Below are positions 17,645 to 26,092 of a stretch of DNA of 64,000 nt, in pieces. This DNA comes from Bradyrhizobium lablabi. Lineage in GTDB: Bacteria > Pseudomonadota > Alphaproteobacteria > Rhizobiales > Xanthobacteraceae. Positions within the stretch are counted from its first letter, which is position 1, and each line of letters starts with the position of its first letter. Position numbers and translations under genes: made by a program. The stretch is taken from NCBI RefSeq assembly GCF_900141755.1, contig NZ_LT670844.1, forward strand, positions 6,296,501-6,360,500. The letters are read 5' to 3'. The notes beneath the pieces are model-generated. The model had not been told where the DNA came from and did no database searches. It worked only from the letters and a program-made list of their open reading frames with translations.

Positions 17645-18463
17645 TTGGGCGCCGATATCGACTACGAGGTCGAATACAACAACCGGGCGCGGGTTCCGGA
17701 GAACCCCGCGTTGATGGCCGGCTGGGCGCGGGACGCCGCTGCCTATCGCGAGCGTCACCCGCCGCGCGTCATTCCCTATGGTCCGGGCGCGCGCAACGTC
17801 ATCGATTTCTTTCCCGGCGATCGTCAGGGCCCGATTGTCGTGTTTATTCACGGCGGCTATTGGCAGGCGCTTGACGGCTCTTCTTCCAGCCATCTCGCCG
17901 CGGGGCTGAATGCGCACGGCATCAGCGTTGCCATCCCAAGCTACGATTTGTGTCCCGGCGTCACCGTCGATCGCATTATCGAGAATATGCGGAGCGCCAC
18001 GCGCGAGCTGGCGCGATTGGGGCAATCCCTTGTCATCAGCGGTCATTCCGCCGGCGGACATCTTGCGGCCTGCATGCTGGCGACCGACTGGCGGGCGTTG
18101 GATCCATCGTTGCCCGAAAACCTCGTCGTTGCGGCCTACACCATTTCGGGCCTGTTCGATCTCGGCCCGCTGGTCGAAACCTCGATCAACAGAGCCTTGC
18201 AGCTTGATCACGTAACCGCGAGGGCAGTGAGCCCGTTGTTCTGGAAAGCACCGGCGCGCGGAAGTCTCGACGCGGTGGTCGGCGAAACCGAAAGCGCGGA
18301 ATATTTCCGGCAAAGCAGGACCATCGTCGAGCGCTGGGGCGCGGCCGGCATCGCGACGCTGTTCGCCGTGGTTCCCGGCGCCAATCATTTTACCGCGATT
18401 GCGCCGCTTGCCGATCCGCGATCGCCGATGGTGGCGCGCCTGATGGAATTGGCGAGCCGCTAG
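17645..18463 (+). CDS. alpha/beta hydrolase, arylformamidase (kynurenine formamidase)-like
   Basis: 272 residues. The TTG start at 17645 is chosen because the family's conserved N-terminal YNNRARVPE block begins at residue 11; the next Met is too far in. It has HGGYWQ (residues 69-74), the oxyanion signature of formamidases and related carboxylesterases, GHSAGG with Ser135, and GANHF with His248. Arylformamidases release formate from N-formylkynurenine or N-formylanthranilate. It follows marR by 4 bp, so it is co-transcribed. This supplies a possible link from tryptophan or formylanthranilate to the anthranilate-CoA pathway, though ester substrates are not excluded. Confidence 0.8.
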   Translation: MGADIDYEVEYNNRARVPENPALMAGWARDAAAYRERHPPRVIPYGPGARNVIDFFPGDRQGPIVVFIHGGYWQALDGSSSSHLAAGLNAHGISVAIPSYDLCPGVTVDRIIENMRSATRELARLGQSLVISGHSAGGHLAACMLATDWRALDPSLPENLVVAAYTISGLFDLGPLVETSINRALQLDHVTARAVSPLFWKAPARGSLDAVVGETESAEYFRQSRTIVERWGAAGIATLFAVVPGANHFTAIAPLADPRSPMVARLMELASR

Positions 18464-18489
18464 GCTTCAGCCCGCGAGGCGGGATCAGG

Positions 18490-18672
18490 CTAGAGCCCGG
18501 AGAGGCCTATCAGCGGCAGCACTCTTTGCAGGATAGAAGCGGCGCAGATCAGCACCACGAGCAGCTTGAGAAGCTGTGCCAGTCGGCGGTCGGTGGCAAA
18601 TTTGTCGATCGCCCAAAAACAAATGGCACCGAACACGACAATAATCAAAATGCCGATCAACGCGGAAATCAT
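18490..18672 (-). CDS. small two-helix membrane protein
   Basis: 60 residues: MISALIGILIIVVFGAICFW forms a first membrane helix, then a charged KFATDRRLAQL stretch, then a second helix (LLKLLVVLICAASILQRVL). The ATG at 18672 is preceded by AAGGGGA. It converges on the formamidase-like gene, with a short CCCGC/GCGGG hairpin between them. No function recognised. Such small inner-membrane proteins are common in this group. Confidence 0.6.
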   Translation of the reverse strand: MISALIGILIIVVFGAICFWAIDKFATDRRLAQLLKLLVVLICAASILQRVLPLIGLSGL

Positions 18673-18847
18673 CCGAGTCCCCTTCACCACCGATTGCGAC
18701 CAAGATCACCATATCGCGTGCCGCCGACGCGCGAAAGCGGCCGGTGAGGGCGTTTGGCGATCAAAGCACCTGGCCGGCGCGGACGCGGGCGGTCAACTTC
18801 CTGATGCAAAAAAGGGTTGGACTGCCTGCATGTGAGCTATTGCGCCA

Positions 18848-18871
18848 AATTACTTTAAGTATAAAATGTTT
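18848..18871. promoter_or_regulatory. predicted MarR operator, site 5
   Basis: AATTACTTTA, AGTA, TAAAATGTTT: 17 of 24 positions match the 10623 palindrome. It lies 67 bp upstream of the 2-aminobenzoate-CoA ligase, the entry step of the pathway, in a short AT-rich island. Confidence 0.55.
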
Positions 18872-18938
18872 CGCGAGAGAGCGCTGCCGGACGCCCTGGA
18901 TATTGGTCTTACGCCTTTGATCCCGAAATCGAGGGACG

Positions 18939-20642
18939 ATGGAGACGATGAAAATGTCAGGTGGAATTAGCCTTGGAATTGAAGGCCTCGGCCCGTCGGG
19001 TCACCTCGATGATTTTTCGCGGCGAAATCTTCCGCCATCCGAGCAATGGCCACAATTGCGGCTCGACCGGCCGGAGTTTCAATACCCCGATTATCTCAAC
19101 GCCGCCGTTGAATTGACCGACCGCAACGTCGAGAAGGGGTTCGGCGATCGTGTCGCGCTGATCGGCAACGGCCGCCAGCGCACCTACAAGGAGCTGGCGG
19201 ACTGGTCGAACCGCCTGGCGCATGCGCTGGTGGAGAATTACGGCGTCAAGCCCGGCAACCGGGTGCTGATCCGCTCGGGCAACAATCCGGCGCTGGTCGC
19301 CGCATGGCTTGCGGCGACCAAGGCCGGCGCCGTCGTCGTCAACACCATGCCGATGCTGCGAGCCGGTGAGCTGACAAAAATCATCGACAAGGCGGAGATC
19401 GCGCTGGCGCTGACCGACAGCCGCATCGCCGACGAACTGGTCGCCTGCGCGAAGACCAGCCGGTTTCTCAAGCAGGTGGTGAATTTCGACGGCACGTCGA
19501 ACCATGATGCCGAGCTCGATCGGGTGGCGCTGAGCAAGCCGGTTCGGTTCGATGCCGTCAAAACCGGCCGCGACGACGTTGCCCTTCTCGGATTTACTTC
19601 GGGCACCACGGGTGAGCCAAAGGCGACCATGCATTTCCATCGCGATCTCATGATCATTGCGGATGGCTATGCCAGGGAAGTGCTCAAGGTCACGCCGGAT
19701 GATGTCTTCGTAGGCTCTCCGCCGCTGGCCTTCACGTTTGGATTGGGCGGGCTTGCGATCTTTCCGTTGCGGTTCGGCGCGACCGCGACGCTCCTGGAAA
19801 ACGCGGCGCCGCCCGAGATGGTCAAGATCATCGAGACCTACAAGGCCACGATCTGCTTCACCTCGCCGACCGCGTATCGGGCGATGATGGTCGCGATGGA
19901 CAAGGGCGCTGATCTGTCGTCGCTGCGTCTTGCGGTCTCCGCCGGCGAAACCTTGCCGGCGCCGGTGTTCGAGAGCTGGACCCGCAAGACCGGCAAGACC
20001 ATTCTCGACGGCATCGGCAGCACGGAATTGCTGCACATCTTCATTACCAACCGGGTCGGCGACGCCGTCGGCGGGACGACCGGGCTCCCGGTGTCCGGTT
20101 ACGAGGCGAAAATCGTCGACGACGACATGAACGAATTGCCGCCGGGCACCGCCGGCAAGCTTGCGGTTCGCGGGCCGACCGGATGCCGCTATCTCGCGGA
20201 CAAGCGGCAATCGAACTATGTGCGTCAGGGGTGGAATCTGACCGGCGATACCTTTGTGCGCGATGCCAACGGCCGCCTGTGCTTCGTGGCGCGGTCGGAC
20301 GACATGATCATCTCCTCCGGCTACAACATCGCGGGCCCCGAGATCGAGGCCTGTTTGCTGACGCATCCCGCGGTCGCCGAATGCGGCGTGGTCGGCTCGC
20401 CCGACGAGGCGCGCGGCATGATCGTCAAGGCCTATGTGGTTGTCGCACCCGGGGTCACCGCCGACGATGCGCTGACGACGGCGCTGCAGGAGCACGTCAA
20501 GCGCGAGATCGCTCCTTACAAATATCCGCGGGCGATCGAATTCGTAGCCCAATTGCCCAAGACCGAAACCGGCAAGTTGCAGCGCTTTGCGCTGCGGCAG
20601 ATGGCTCAGGCTGCGGCCTCCCCGGGAATGGCGGCGGAATGA
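18939..20642 (+). CDS. 2-aminobenzoate-CoA ligase (AMP-forming)
   Basis: 567-residue ANL-superfamily ligase activating anthranilate (2-aminobenzoate) with ATP and CoA. Motifs in order: FTSGTTGEPKA near residue 222 (AMP loop), the benzoate-ligase-type GIGSTELLHIF near 357, GWNLTGDTF near 430, and KTETGKLQRFAL with the catalytic Lys near 545. The YLADKRQSNYV block is typical of benzoate and 2-aminobenzoate CoA ligases. The ATG at 18939 begins METMKMSG; a Met six residues in is an alternative. A predicted MarR operator lies upstream and the RidA-family gene follows 25 bp downstream. Substrate choice rests on family resemblance plus the monooxygenase/reductase in the same regulon; benzoate is the main alternative. 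Confidence 0.85.
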   Translation: METMKMSGGISLGIEGLGPSGHLDDFSRRNLPPSEQWPQLRLDRPEFQYPDYLNAAVELTDRNVEKGFGDRVALIGNGRQRTYKELADWSNRLAHALVENYGVKPGNRVLIRSGNNPALVAAWLAATKAGAVVVNTMPMLRAGELTKIIDKAEIALALTDSRIADELVACAKTSRFLKQVVNFDGTSNHDAELDRVALSKPVRFDAVKTGRDDVALLGFTSGTTGEPKATMHFHRDLMIIADGYAREVLKVTPDDVFVGSPPLAFTFGLGGLAIFPLRFGATATLLENAAPPEMVKIIETYKATICFTSPTAYRAMMVAMDKGADLSSLRLAVSAGETLPAPVFESWTRKTGKTILDGIGSTELLHIFITNRVGDAVGGTTGLPVSGYEAKIVDDDMNELPPGTAGKLAVRGPTGCRYLADKRQSNYVRQGWNLTGDTFVRDANGRLCFVARSDDMIISSGYNIAGPEIEACLLTHPAVAECGVVGSPDEARGMIVKAYVVVAPGVTADDALTTALQEHVKREIAPYKYPRAIEFVAQLPKTETGKLQRFALRQMAQAAASPGMAAE

Positions 20643-20667
20643 ACTTTGAGATGAGGGAGAATTTTCA

Positions 20668-21126
20668 GTGAGCACGCAAGACGGGCCCACACTTGCGGTG
20701 CTGCCGGTTGCGAAGGGCGAGACATCGCCGGCCGCTCCGCGGGTCTTGCAGCCGAGCGGCTGGCCGGCGCCGAAAGGATACGCCAACGGCATGGCGGCCG
20801 ATGGCCGCCTGGTCGTCACCGGCGGGGTGATCGGCTGGGATCATCTCGGTCATTTGCCGGACGACTTTGTCGCGCAGGTGCGCCAGACCCTGAGCAACAT
20901 CTCGGCCATTCTGGCGGAAGGCGGCGCGCGGCCCGAGCATCTCGTGCGTCTGACTTGGTACGTCGTCGATATGGACGAGTATCTTTCAAACCTGAAGGCG
21001 CTCGGTCAAATCTACCGCGATATCTTCGGCGCGCATTATCCCGCGATGGCGCTGGTTCAGGTCGTGCGATTAGTCGAAAAGGCGGCGCGGGTCGAGATCG
21101 AGGCGACGGCGGTCGTGCCGCGGTAA
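20668..21126 (+). CDS. RidA/YjgF-family protein
   Basis: 152 residues with the chorismate-mutase-like RidA fold, probably a trimer. GTG start at 20668 after a GAGGGAG Shine-Dalgarno. RidA enzymes hydrolyse enamines and imines to ketones and ammonia, which is the kind of step needed to remove the amino group of the non-aromatic 2-amino product made by the monooxygenase/reductase. However, the Arg that defines active RidA (in the PARS block) is replaced by Met127 in YPAMALV, while the Glu in VEIEA is kept. It therefore belongs to an Arg-less Rid branch of uncertain activity. Co-transcribed with the ligase (25 bp gap). Confidence 0.85.
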   Translation: MSTQDGPTLAVLPVAKGETSPAAPRVLQPSGWPAPKGYANGMAADGRLVVTGGVIGWDHLGHLPDDFVAQVRQTLSNISAILAEGGARPEHLVRLTWYVVDMDEYLSNLKALGQIYRDIFGAHYPAMALVQVVRLVEKAARVEIEATAVVPR

Positions 21127-21361
21127 AGGGTACTGCCGCTGTTCCGGCAGATGCTTGCTTTGTTTCCTCGAATTTTAATTTGATTCCCGACCAATACTCG
21201 TTGGTCGGGTGAATTTCCTGCGGGCTAAAGTTTATTTTAGTTTGTTCAAGCCACATCAAAATTATCTAGGCTTAGTATTCGCGCGATTGAACGAGTGAAT
21301 TGGACTATGGCGGACGTGTTCGGCGAACCTTTCGGATTGGGCTCGGATTTCTCACACTCAA

Positions 21362-22702
21362 ATGCCTTGTGAGGGGGCCGGTAGCGTCGAGAAAAGCTCG
21401 GGTGCTAAGCCGCGGGACATCGCGGCGCTTTTCTCGCTGAACTTCTTCATGGCCGACATGCAGGCCGGCGTTGCTCCGTTCCTGGGCGTATTTTTGTTGG
21501 CCCATGGTTGGGAAAGCGGCTTGATCGGTACCGTAATGACCGTTGGCGGCATCGCGGGCATGATCATGACCACGCCGGCGGGCGCGATGATCGACGCAAC
21601 GACGAACAAGCGCGCCTTTGTCATTGTCCCCGGCATCTTCACTGTCATCGCCTCCGCTGTGATCCTTGTCTCGCAGAGATTTTGGATTGTTGCCGTGTCG
21701 CAGGTAGCGACCGCGATAGCAGGAGCCGCGCTCGTGCCTGCGGTCACGGGGATCACACTGGGGATCGTGCATCAGGCCGGTTTCAACAGGCAGAACGGTC
21801 GCAATCAGGCTTTCAACCACGCTGGCAATATGGTGGGCGCGGCCCTCTCGGGCCTCCTCGGATGGACGTTTGGTTTTGGCGCGGTGTTCATTTTGGCGGC
21901 TGTGTTCGGTGCGCTGTCGATTATCTCGGTATTGATCATCCCCAGGGAAGCGATTGACGATCGTGTCGCTCGGGGTTCAAGCGACGATAATAGTCAAGGG
22001 CCGCCTAGCGCGTGGCGCGTGTTGTTGGAATGCAAGCCACTTCTTGTCTTAGCTGCTGCCCTGATGCTCTTCCATTTGGGCAATGCCGCAATGCTGCCGC
22101 TCTATGGTCTGGCGGTCGTCTCCGCACAGCAAGGCAATGGCGCGGGCTTTGTGGCCCTGACGATTGTCGTAGCGCAGGCCGTCATGGTCGCCGCATCACT
22201 CGTAGCGATGCGAATGGCGGAGAAGCAAGGCTATTGGCTAGTCCTGCTCATTTCGTTTATCGCGCTGCCGGTACGCGGATTGATCGCGGCGTCGTCAATC
22301 AAATATTGGGGGGTATTTCCGGTGCAGGCGCTCGACGGCATCGGCGCCGGCTTGCAAAGCGTGGTCGTCCCGAGCCTCGTCGCTCGCATTCTGAATGGCA
22401 CGGGGCGGATCAATGTCGGCCAAGGTGCCGTGATGACCGCTCAAGGCTTAGGAGCTGCGCTTAGTCCGGCGATGGGTGGCTGGCTGGCGCAGGTGTTTGG
22501 ATATCCCGCAGCCCTTATGGTCCTTGGATCGATTGCCATTGGCTCAATCGCAGTCTGGCTTTCGTTCGCGTCCGTTCTCGAACCGGCATGCGCGCGAAAG
22601 CCAACGGGCGACCGCGCGGCAGTTTCAGCTGGTAGGATCGGTTTCGCTTCGCTCAACCCAACCTGTAGGTCACGGAAGGGGGACGCGGACTATCCGCAAT
22701 AA
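21362..22702 (+). CDS. MFS transporter
   Basis: 446-residue major facilitator with about 12 hydrophobic segments in two halves. The inter-helix 2/3 loop is GAMIDATTNKRAF and a hydrophilic central loop lies near residues 200-220 (RVARGSSDDNSQGPP). The first ATG at 21362 has no strong RBS. The last 40 residues are hydrophilic and partly encoded by a repeat-like sequence (GCTTCGCTCAACCCAACC), so the frame seems to have run into intergenic DNA; the stop overlaps the convergent glycine-zipper gene by 13 bp. Substrate unknown. A weak TAAAG/TTTTAG island at 21225-21240 lies upstream. Confidence 0.8.
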   Translation: MPCEGAGSVEKSSGAKPRDIAALFSLNFFMADMQAGVAPFLGVFLLAHGWESGLIGTVMTVGGIAGMIMTTPAGAMIDATTNKRAFVIVPGIFTVIASAVILVSQRFWIVAVSQVATAIAGAALVPAVTGITLGIVHQAGFNRQNGRNQAFNHAGNMVGAALSGLLGWTFGFGAVFILAAVFGALSIISVLIIPREAIDDRVARGSSDDNSQGPPSAWRVLLECKPLLVLAAALMLFHLGNAAMLPLYGLAVVSAQQGNGAGFVALTIVVAQAVMVAASLVAMRMAEKQGYWLVLLISFIALPVRGLIAASSIKYWGVFPVQALDGIGAGLQSVVVPSLVARILNGTGRINVGQGAVMTAQGLGAALSPAMGGWLAQVFGYPAALMVLGSIAIGSIAVWLSFASVLEPACARKPTGDRAAVSAGRIGFASLNPTCRSRKGDADYPQ

Positions 22703-22995
22703 CGCGGCGGGACCAGGACCCAGGCGCCGTCCGGGCGCTGAACGTAGCAACCCCGCTGGTAATAATAGTAACCGCCCGGCCGCGGATCGCCTTGGGCCGC
22801 AACCGCGGCGCCGGTCGTCGCTCCAACGATCGCGCCGACCGCGGCCCCACGGCCGCCACCGACCGCGCCGCCGACGATGGCGCCGGCCGTGCCGCCGAGA
22901 ATGGCGCCGCCCAGCGCGTTCTGCGCCACCGCATTTTCGCTCGGCGCAAAGGCCGCAAACGCGAGCAGCGCCGTCAGTGCGAATTTCGATATCAT
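22690..22995 (-). CDS. glycine-zipper secreted/outer-membrane protein
   Basis: 101 residues. A signal peptide (MISKFALTALLAFAAFAPSENAVA, cut before QNALGG) is followed by GAILGGTAGAIVGGAVGGGRGA, a glycine-zipper segment able to insert in a membrane, and a Tyr-rich tail with two Cys (GCYVQRP ... PRYCG). The start has AGGGAG about 7 bp upstream. Small proteins of this type are common in rhizobia as envelope or stress-related components. No partner is evident. It converges with the MFS gene. Confidence 0.8.
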   Translation of the reverse strand: MISKFALTALLAFAAFAPSENAVAQNALGGAILGGTAGAIVGGAVGGGRGAAVGAIVGATTGAAVAAQGDPRPGGYYYYQRGCYVQRPDGAWVLVPPRYCG

Positions 22996-23019
22996 GTCTG
23001 TGCTCCCTGCCGTTTGCCT

Positions 23020-23814
23020 TTAATTCCGATACGACGTGTCGACGCGGTCGAGTTTTCGCAACAGTGCCGGCCAGGCCAGTTCGCCGTTGCGGTTAGGCAG
23101 ATTGGGCCGCGGCTTCACTTTGTCGAAAGTTTTTTCCAGCACGTCCTGCGGCGGGTAGACCAATTTGGTGTTGCAGGACAGCGCCATCACCTGCACCTCG
23201 CAGGCGCGCTCCATGCGATAGAGCAAATTGAACGTCGCGGGGATGGTGCGCCCGACCACCAGCAGGCCGTGGTTGCGCAACACCATCGCCTCGTGATCGC
23301 CGAGGTCTCTCACCAGCCGTTCGCGCTCGCCGATATCGTCGGCGATGCCTTCAAAATCGTGATAGGCGATGTGGAGAAACCGCATCGAGGTCTGCGCCAG
23401 CGGCAGCAGGCCGCATTCCATCGCCGAGACCGCCATGCCTGCCGGCGTATGGGTATGCGCCACGCAGTCGACGTCGTGGCGCGCCATGTGGATGGCGCTG
23501 TGGATGACAAAGCCGGCGGCGTTGACGCCATAGTCGGAGGCATTGAAAAGCACCTTGCCGTCGAGATCGACCTTGATCAGGCAGGACGCGTCGATCTCCT
23601 CGTAGAGCATTCCGTATGGATTGATCAGGAAATGATCATGCGAGCCGGGGACGCGGCATGAGATGTGGTTGGCGATCATCTCGGTCATGCCGTACAGCGC
23701 GGTGAGGCGATAGCAGGCGGCGAGGTCGACGCGGGTTTGCCACTCCTCCGCGCTGACCTGTTCGCGGACCGATTTTACCACTTTGATCGCAGGGGAATTC
23801 ACGGGAGGGGTCAT
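23020..23814 (-). CDS. class II aldolase/adducin-domain protein
   Basis: 264 residues of the FucA/AraD fold. The zinc site is recognisable: HTHTPAG with His120 and His122, and RNHGLL with His182. The acid/base region lies around ISCRVPG. Members cleave or epimerise sugar phosphates, but many rhizobial homologues near transporters have unknown hydroxy-oxo acid substrates. It is divergent from the ABC importer operon beginning at 24065 (250 bp gap), which may supply its substrate. It is about 30 residues longer than FucA at the ends. Confidence 0.85.
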   Translation of the reverse strand: MTPPVNSPAIKVVKSVREQVSAEEWQTRVDLAACYRLTALYGMTEMIANHISCRVPGSHDHFLINPYGMLYEEIDASCLIKVDLDGKVLFNASDYGVNAAGFVIHSAIHMARHDVDCVAHTHTPAGMAVSAMECGLLPLAQTSMRFLHIAYHDFEGIADDIGERERLVRDLGDHEAMVLRNHGLLVVGRTIPATFNLLYRMERACEVQVMALSCNTKLVYPPQDVLEKTFDKVKPRPNLPNRNGELAWPALLRKLDRVDTSYRN

Positions 23815-24064
23815 GGGGCGGCTCCGTTAAATGCGGCCTGATCGAGGAAGGCTAAAGGATACCTGCAACTCCGGTTGCGCCGCAAGGCGGGCCTACAAGC
23901 TGGCATTGCAACGCAGCCATCGCCGAAGCGCCGCGCTGCGCTTGCTGCACGGCAAAAGACCCTTCGTCGCAAATCCTTCATCCGCGGCCTATACTTGGTC
24001 GCCGGTTGGTGTTGAAGTCCCGAACCCCGCCAAATTGCCTTGTTTTGCGATCGGAGCCCGTTTC

Positions 24065-25072
24065 ATGAAGACCGCCCGTTTTTTCCTGTTTTTGCTCGCG
24101 CTGTCGCTGGTCGCGCCGTGGCAATCCGCCAAGGCGGCCGACGTGATCTGCTACAATTGCCCGCCGGAATGGGCCGACTGGGCCTCGATGCTGAAGGCGA
24201 TCAAGGCCGATCTCAACTACGACATTCCGCATGACAACAAGAATTCGGGTCAGGCGCTGGCGCAGATTTTGGCAGAGAAGAGCAATCCGGTCGGCGATAT
24301 CGGCTATTTCGGCGTCACTTTTGGCATGAAGGCAAAAGCCCAGGATGCGCTCGAGCCCTACAAGCCGGTCAATTGGGACCAGGTGCCGTCAGGCTTGAAG
24401 GACCCGGACGGCTACTGGACCACAATCCATTCCGGCACGCTCGGCCTGTTCGTGAACAAGGATGCGCTCGGCGGCAAGCCGGTGCCGGCGTGCTGGAAGG
24501 ATCTGTTGAAGCCGGACTACAAGGGCATGGTCGGCTATCTCGATCCATCCTCGGCCGCGGTCGGCTATGTCGGCGCGGTCGCGATCAACCTGGCGCTCGG
24601 CGGCTCGGCATCGAATTTCGATCCGGCGATTTCCTTCTTCCAGGACCTGCGCAAGAACGACCCGATCGTTCCCAAGCAGACGTCTTACGCGCGCGTGGTT
24701 TCCGGCGAGATGCCGATCCTCCTGGATTACGATTTCAACGCCTATCGCGCCAAATATCAGGAGAAGGGCAACTTTGAATTCGTGATCCCGTGCGAGGGAT
24801 CGGTGGTGTTTCCCTATGTCGCAGGTCTCGTCAAGAACGCGCCCGACAAGGACAAGGCCAAGAAGGTTTTGGATTATCTGTTGTCCGACAAGGGGCAGGC
24901 GATCTGGACCAACGCCTATCTGCGTCCGGCGCGCCCGATCGAATTGCCGGAAGCGGTGAAGGCAAAATTCCTGCCCGACAGCGACTATGCGCGCGCCAAG
25001 AGCGTCGACTGGGGCCAGATGGAAAACGTGCAAAAAGGCTTTGTCGACCGCTATCTCGCCGAGGTCCGCTGA
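24065..25072 (+). CDS. ABC transporter substrate-binding protein, spermidine/iron/phosphonate-like (type 2)
   Basis: 335 residues. The ATG at 24065 gives a signal peptide MKTARFFLFLLALSLVAPWQ cut after KAA; the frame is open further upstream, but without export features. The mature sequence (DVICYNCPPEWADW, GDIGYFGVTFGMKAK, LDYDFNAYRAK) fits the extracellular solute-binding family used with PotBC/FbpB-like permeases. A disulfide between Cys in the CYNC segment and later Cys is possible. It begins an operon with two permeases, an ATPase and a phosphodiesterase, separated from the permease by a palindromic repeat. Ligand unknown; a phosphodiester or a small polar organic acid is possible. Confidence 0.85.
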   Translation: MKTARFFLFLLALSLVAPWQSAKAADVICYNCPPEWADWASMLKAIKADLNYDIPHDNKNSGQALAQILAEKSNPVGDIGYFGVTFGMKAKAQDALEPYKPVNWDQVPSGLKDPDGYWTTIHSGTLGLFVNKDALGGKPVPACWKDLLKPDYKGMVGYLDPSSAAVGYVGAVAINLALGGSASNFDPAISFFQDLRKNDPIVPKQTSYARVVSGEMPILLDYDFNAYRAKYQEKGNFEFVIPCEGSVVFPYVAGLVKNAPDKDKAKKVLDYLLSDKGQAIWTNAYLRPARPIELPEAVKAKFLPDSDYARAKSVDWGQMENVQKGFVDRYLAEVR

Positions 25073-25141
25073 GGCAGAATGGTGCCTGCCATTGGGGCGT
25101 TCCGCTTGAATCGAATCATGCCCGCGTATCCCATGGCCACA

Positions 25142-25232
25142 TGGTTCGAGACGCGCGGCGTTGCCGCGCTCCTCACCATGAGGGTCTAAGACCTCATCCT
25201 GAGGAGGCGCGCAGCGCCGTCTCGAAGGATGA
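25142..25232. repeat. intergenic palindromic repeat inside ABC operon
   Basis: Arms TTCGAGACG (25145-25153) and CGTCTCGAA (25218-25226) are perfectly complementary. Between them is a CCTCATCCTGAGG palindrome (25192-25204) and GCGCGCAGCGC. This is a familiar dispersed element of Bradyrhizobium-type genomes. It separates the binding-protein gene from the permeases and may set unequal expression by stabilising the upstream mRNA segment. Confidence 0.75.
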
Positions 25233-25272
25233 AGCCGCCGAACTGGAAAATGTGCTGGGGCGCTATTCTTAC

Positions 25273-26088
25273 ATGCCGCACAAAACCTTCGTCTGGCTAT
25301 GCCTGCTGCCGCTTGCCGTGGTGACGACGGCGTTTTTCCTGCTGCCGATGGCGCGGCTGGTCGTCACCGGCGCCGAAGGGCCGCAAGGGCTCGCCGGATA
25401 TCTGGCGATCCTGACCGAGCCGCGCTACCGCGCGACCTTGATCAACACGGTTTTGCTGGCGACTGCGACCACGATCGTCACGCTCGCGGTCGCGACCGTT
25501 GCGGGGATGTTCCTGCAACGCCATCGCTTTCCCGGCCGCGCCGTTTTGGTTGCGATGCTGACCTTTCCGCTGGCGTTTCCCGGCGTCGTGGTCGGCTTCC
25601 TGATCATCCTGCTCGCGGGACGGCAGGGGTTGATCGGCGATCTCACCAACCGCGCCTTTGGCGAGAAGCTGGTGTTCGCCTATTCGATCTACGGGCTGTT
25701 CCTCGGCTATCTCTATTTCTCGATCCCGCGCGTCATTCTCACCATCATGGCGGCGGTGCAGAAACTCGACGTCGGCCTCGAGGAAGCCGCGCGCTCGCTT
25801 GGTGCGAGCCCATGGGCGGTGCAGCGCGATGTCGTGCTGCCGGCGCTGGCGCCGGCTTTTGTCGCATCCGGCGCCATTGCGTTTGCGACCGCGATGGGCG
25901 CGTTCGGCACGGCGTTTACGCTCGCGACCAATATCGATGTGCTGCCGATGTTGATCTATACAGAATTTACGCTGGCCGCGAATTTTGCCACTTCCGCCGC
26001 GCTGTCGGTGGGCCTGGGCGTCATCGCCTGGGCGATTCTGGCGCTGGCCCGCTCGTTCAGCGGCGGCACCGTCGCGGCGGCCGGATAA
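25273..26088 (+). CDS. ABC transporter permease (PotB/ThiP-like, first subunit)
   Basis: 271 residues with about six membrane segments. The EAA motif reads EEAARSLGASPWAVQRDVVLPALAP across the last third. The ATG at 25273 is used; the upstream open frame passes through the repeat and is not coding. It probably pairs with the next gene as a heterodimeric channel for the importer whose binding protein is at 24065. No clear Shine-Dalgarno is visible, so translation may be weak. The stop is 4 bp before the next ATG. Confidence 0.87.
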   Translation: MPHKTFVWLCLLPLAVVTTAFFLLPMARLVVTGAEGPQGLAGYLAILTEPRYRATLINTVLLATATTIVTLAVATVAGMFLQRHRFPGRAVLVAMLTFPLAFPGVVVGFLIILLAGRQGLIGDLTNRAFGEKLVFAYSIYGLFLGYLYFSIPRVILTIMAAVQKLDVGLEEAARSLGASPWAVQRDVVLPALAPAFVASGAIAFATAMGAFGTAFTLATNIDVLPMLIYTEFTLAANFATSAALSVGLGVIAWAILALARSFSGGTVAAAG

Positions 26089-26092
26089 AACC

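Noticed and set aside
18957..20819. 620-codon minus-strand frame opposite the 2-aminobenzoate-CoA ligase
   Set aside because: Arg/Gly/His-rich antisense translation with no motif; the plus-strand ligase has all family motifs.
21225..21240. CTAAA/TTTAG island upstream of the MFS gene as a sixth MarR operator
   Set aside because: It shares only short AT blocks with the consensus and the arm spacing differs, so it is not called.
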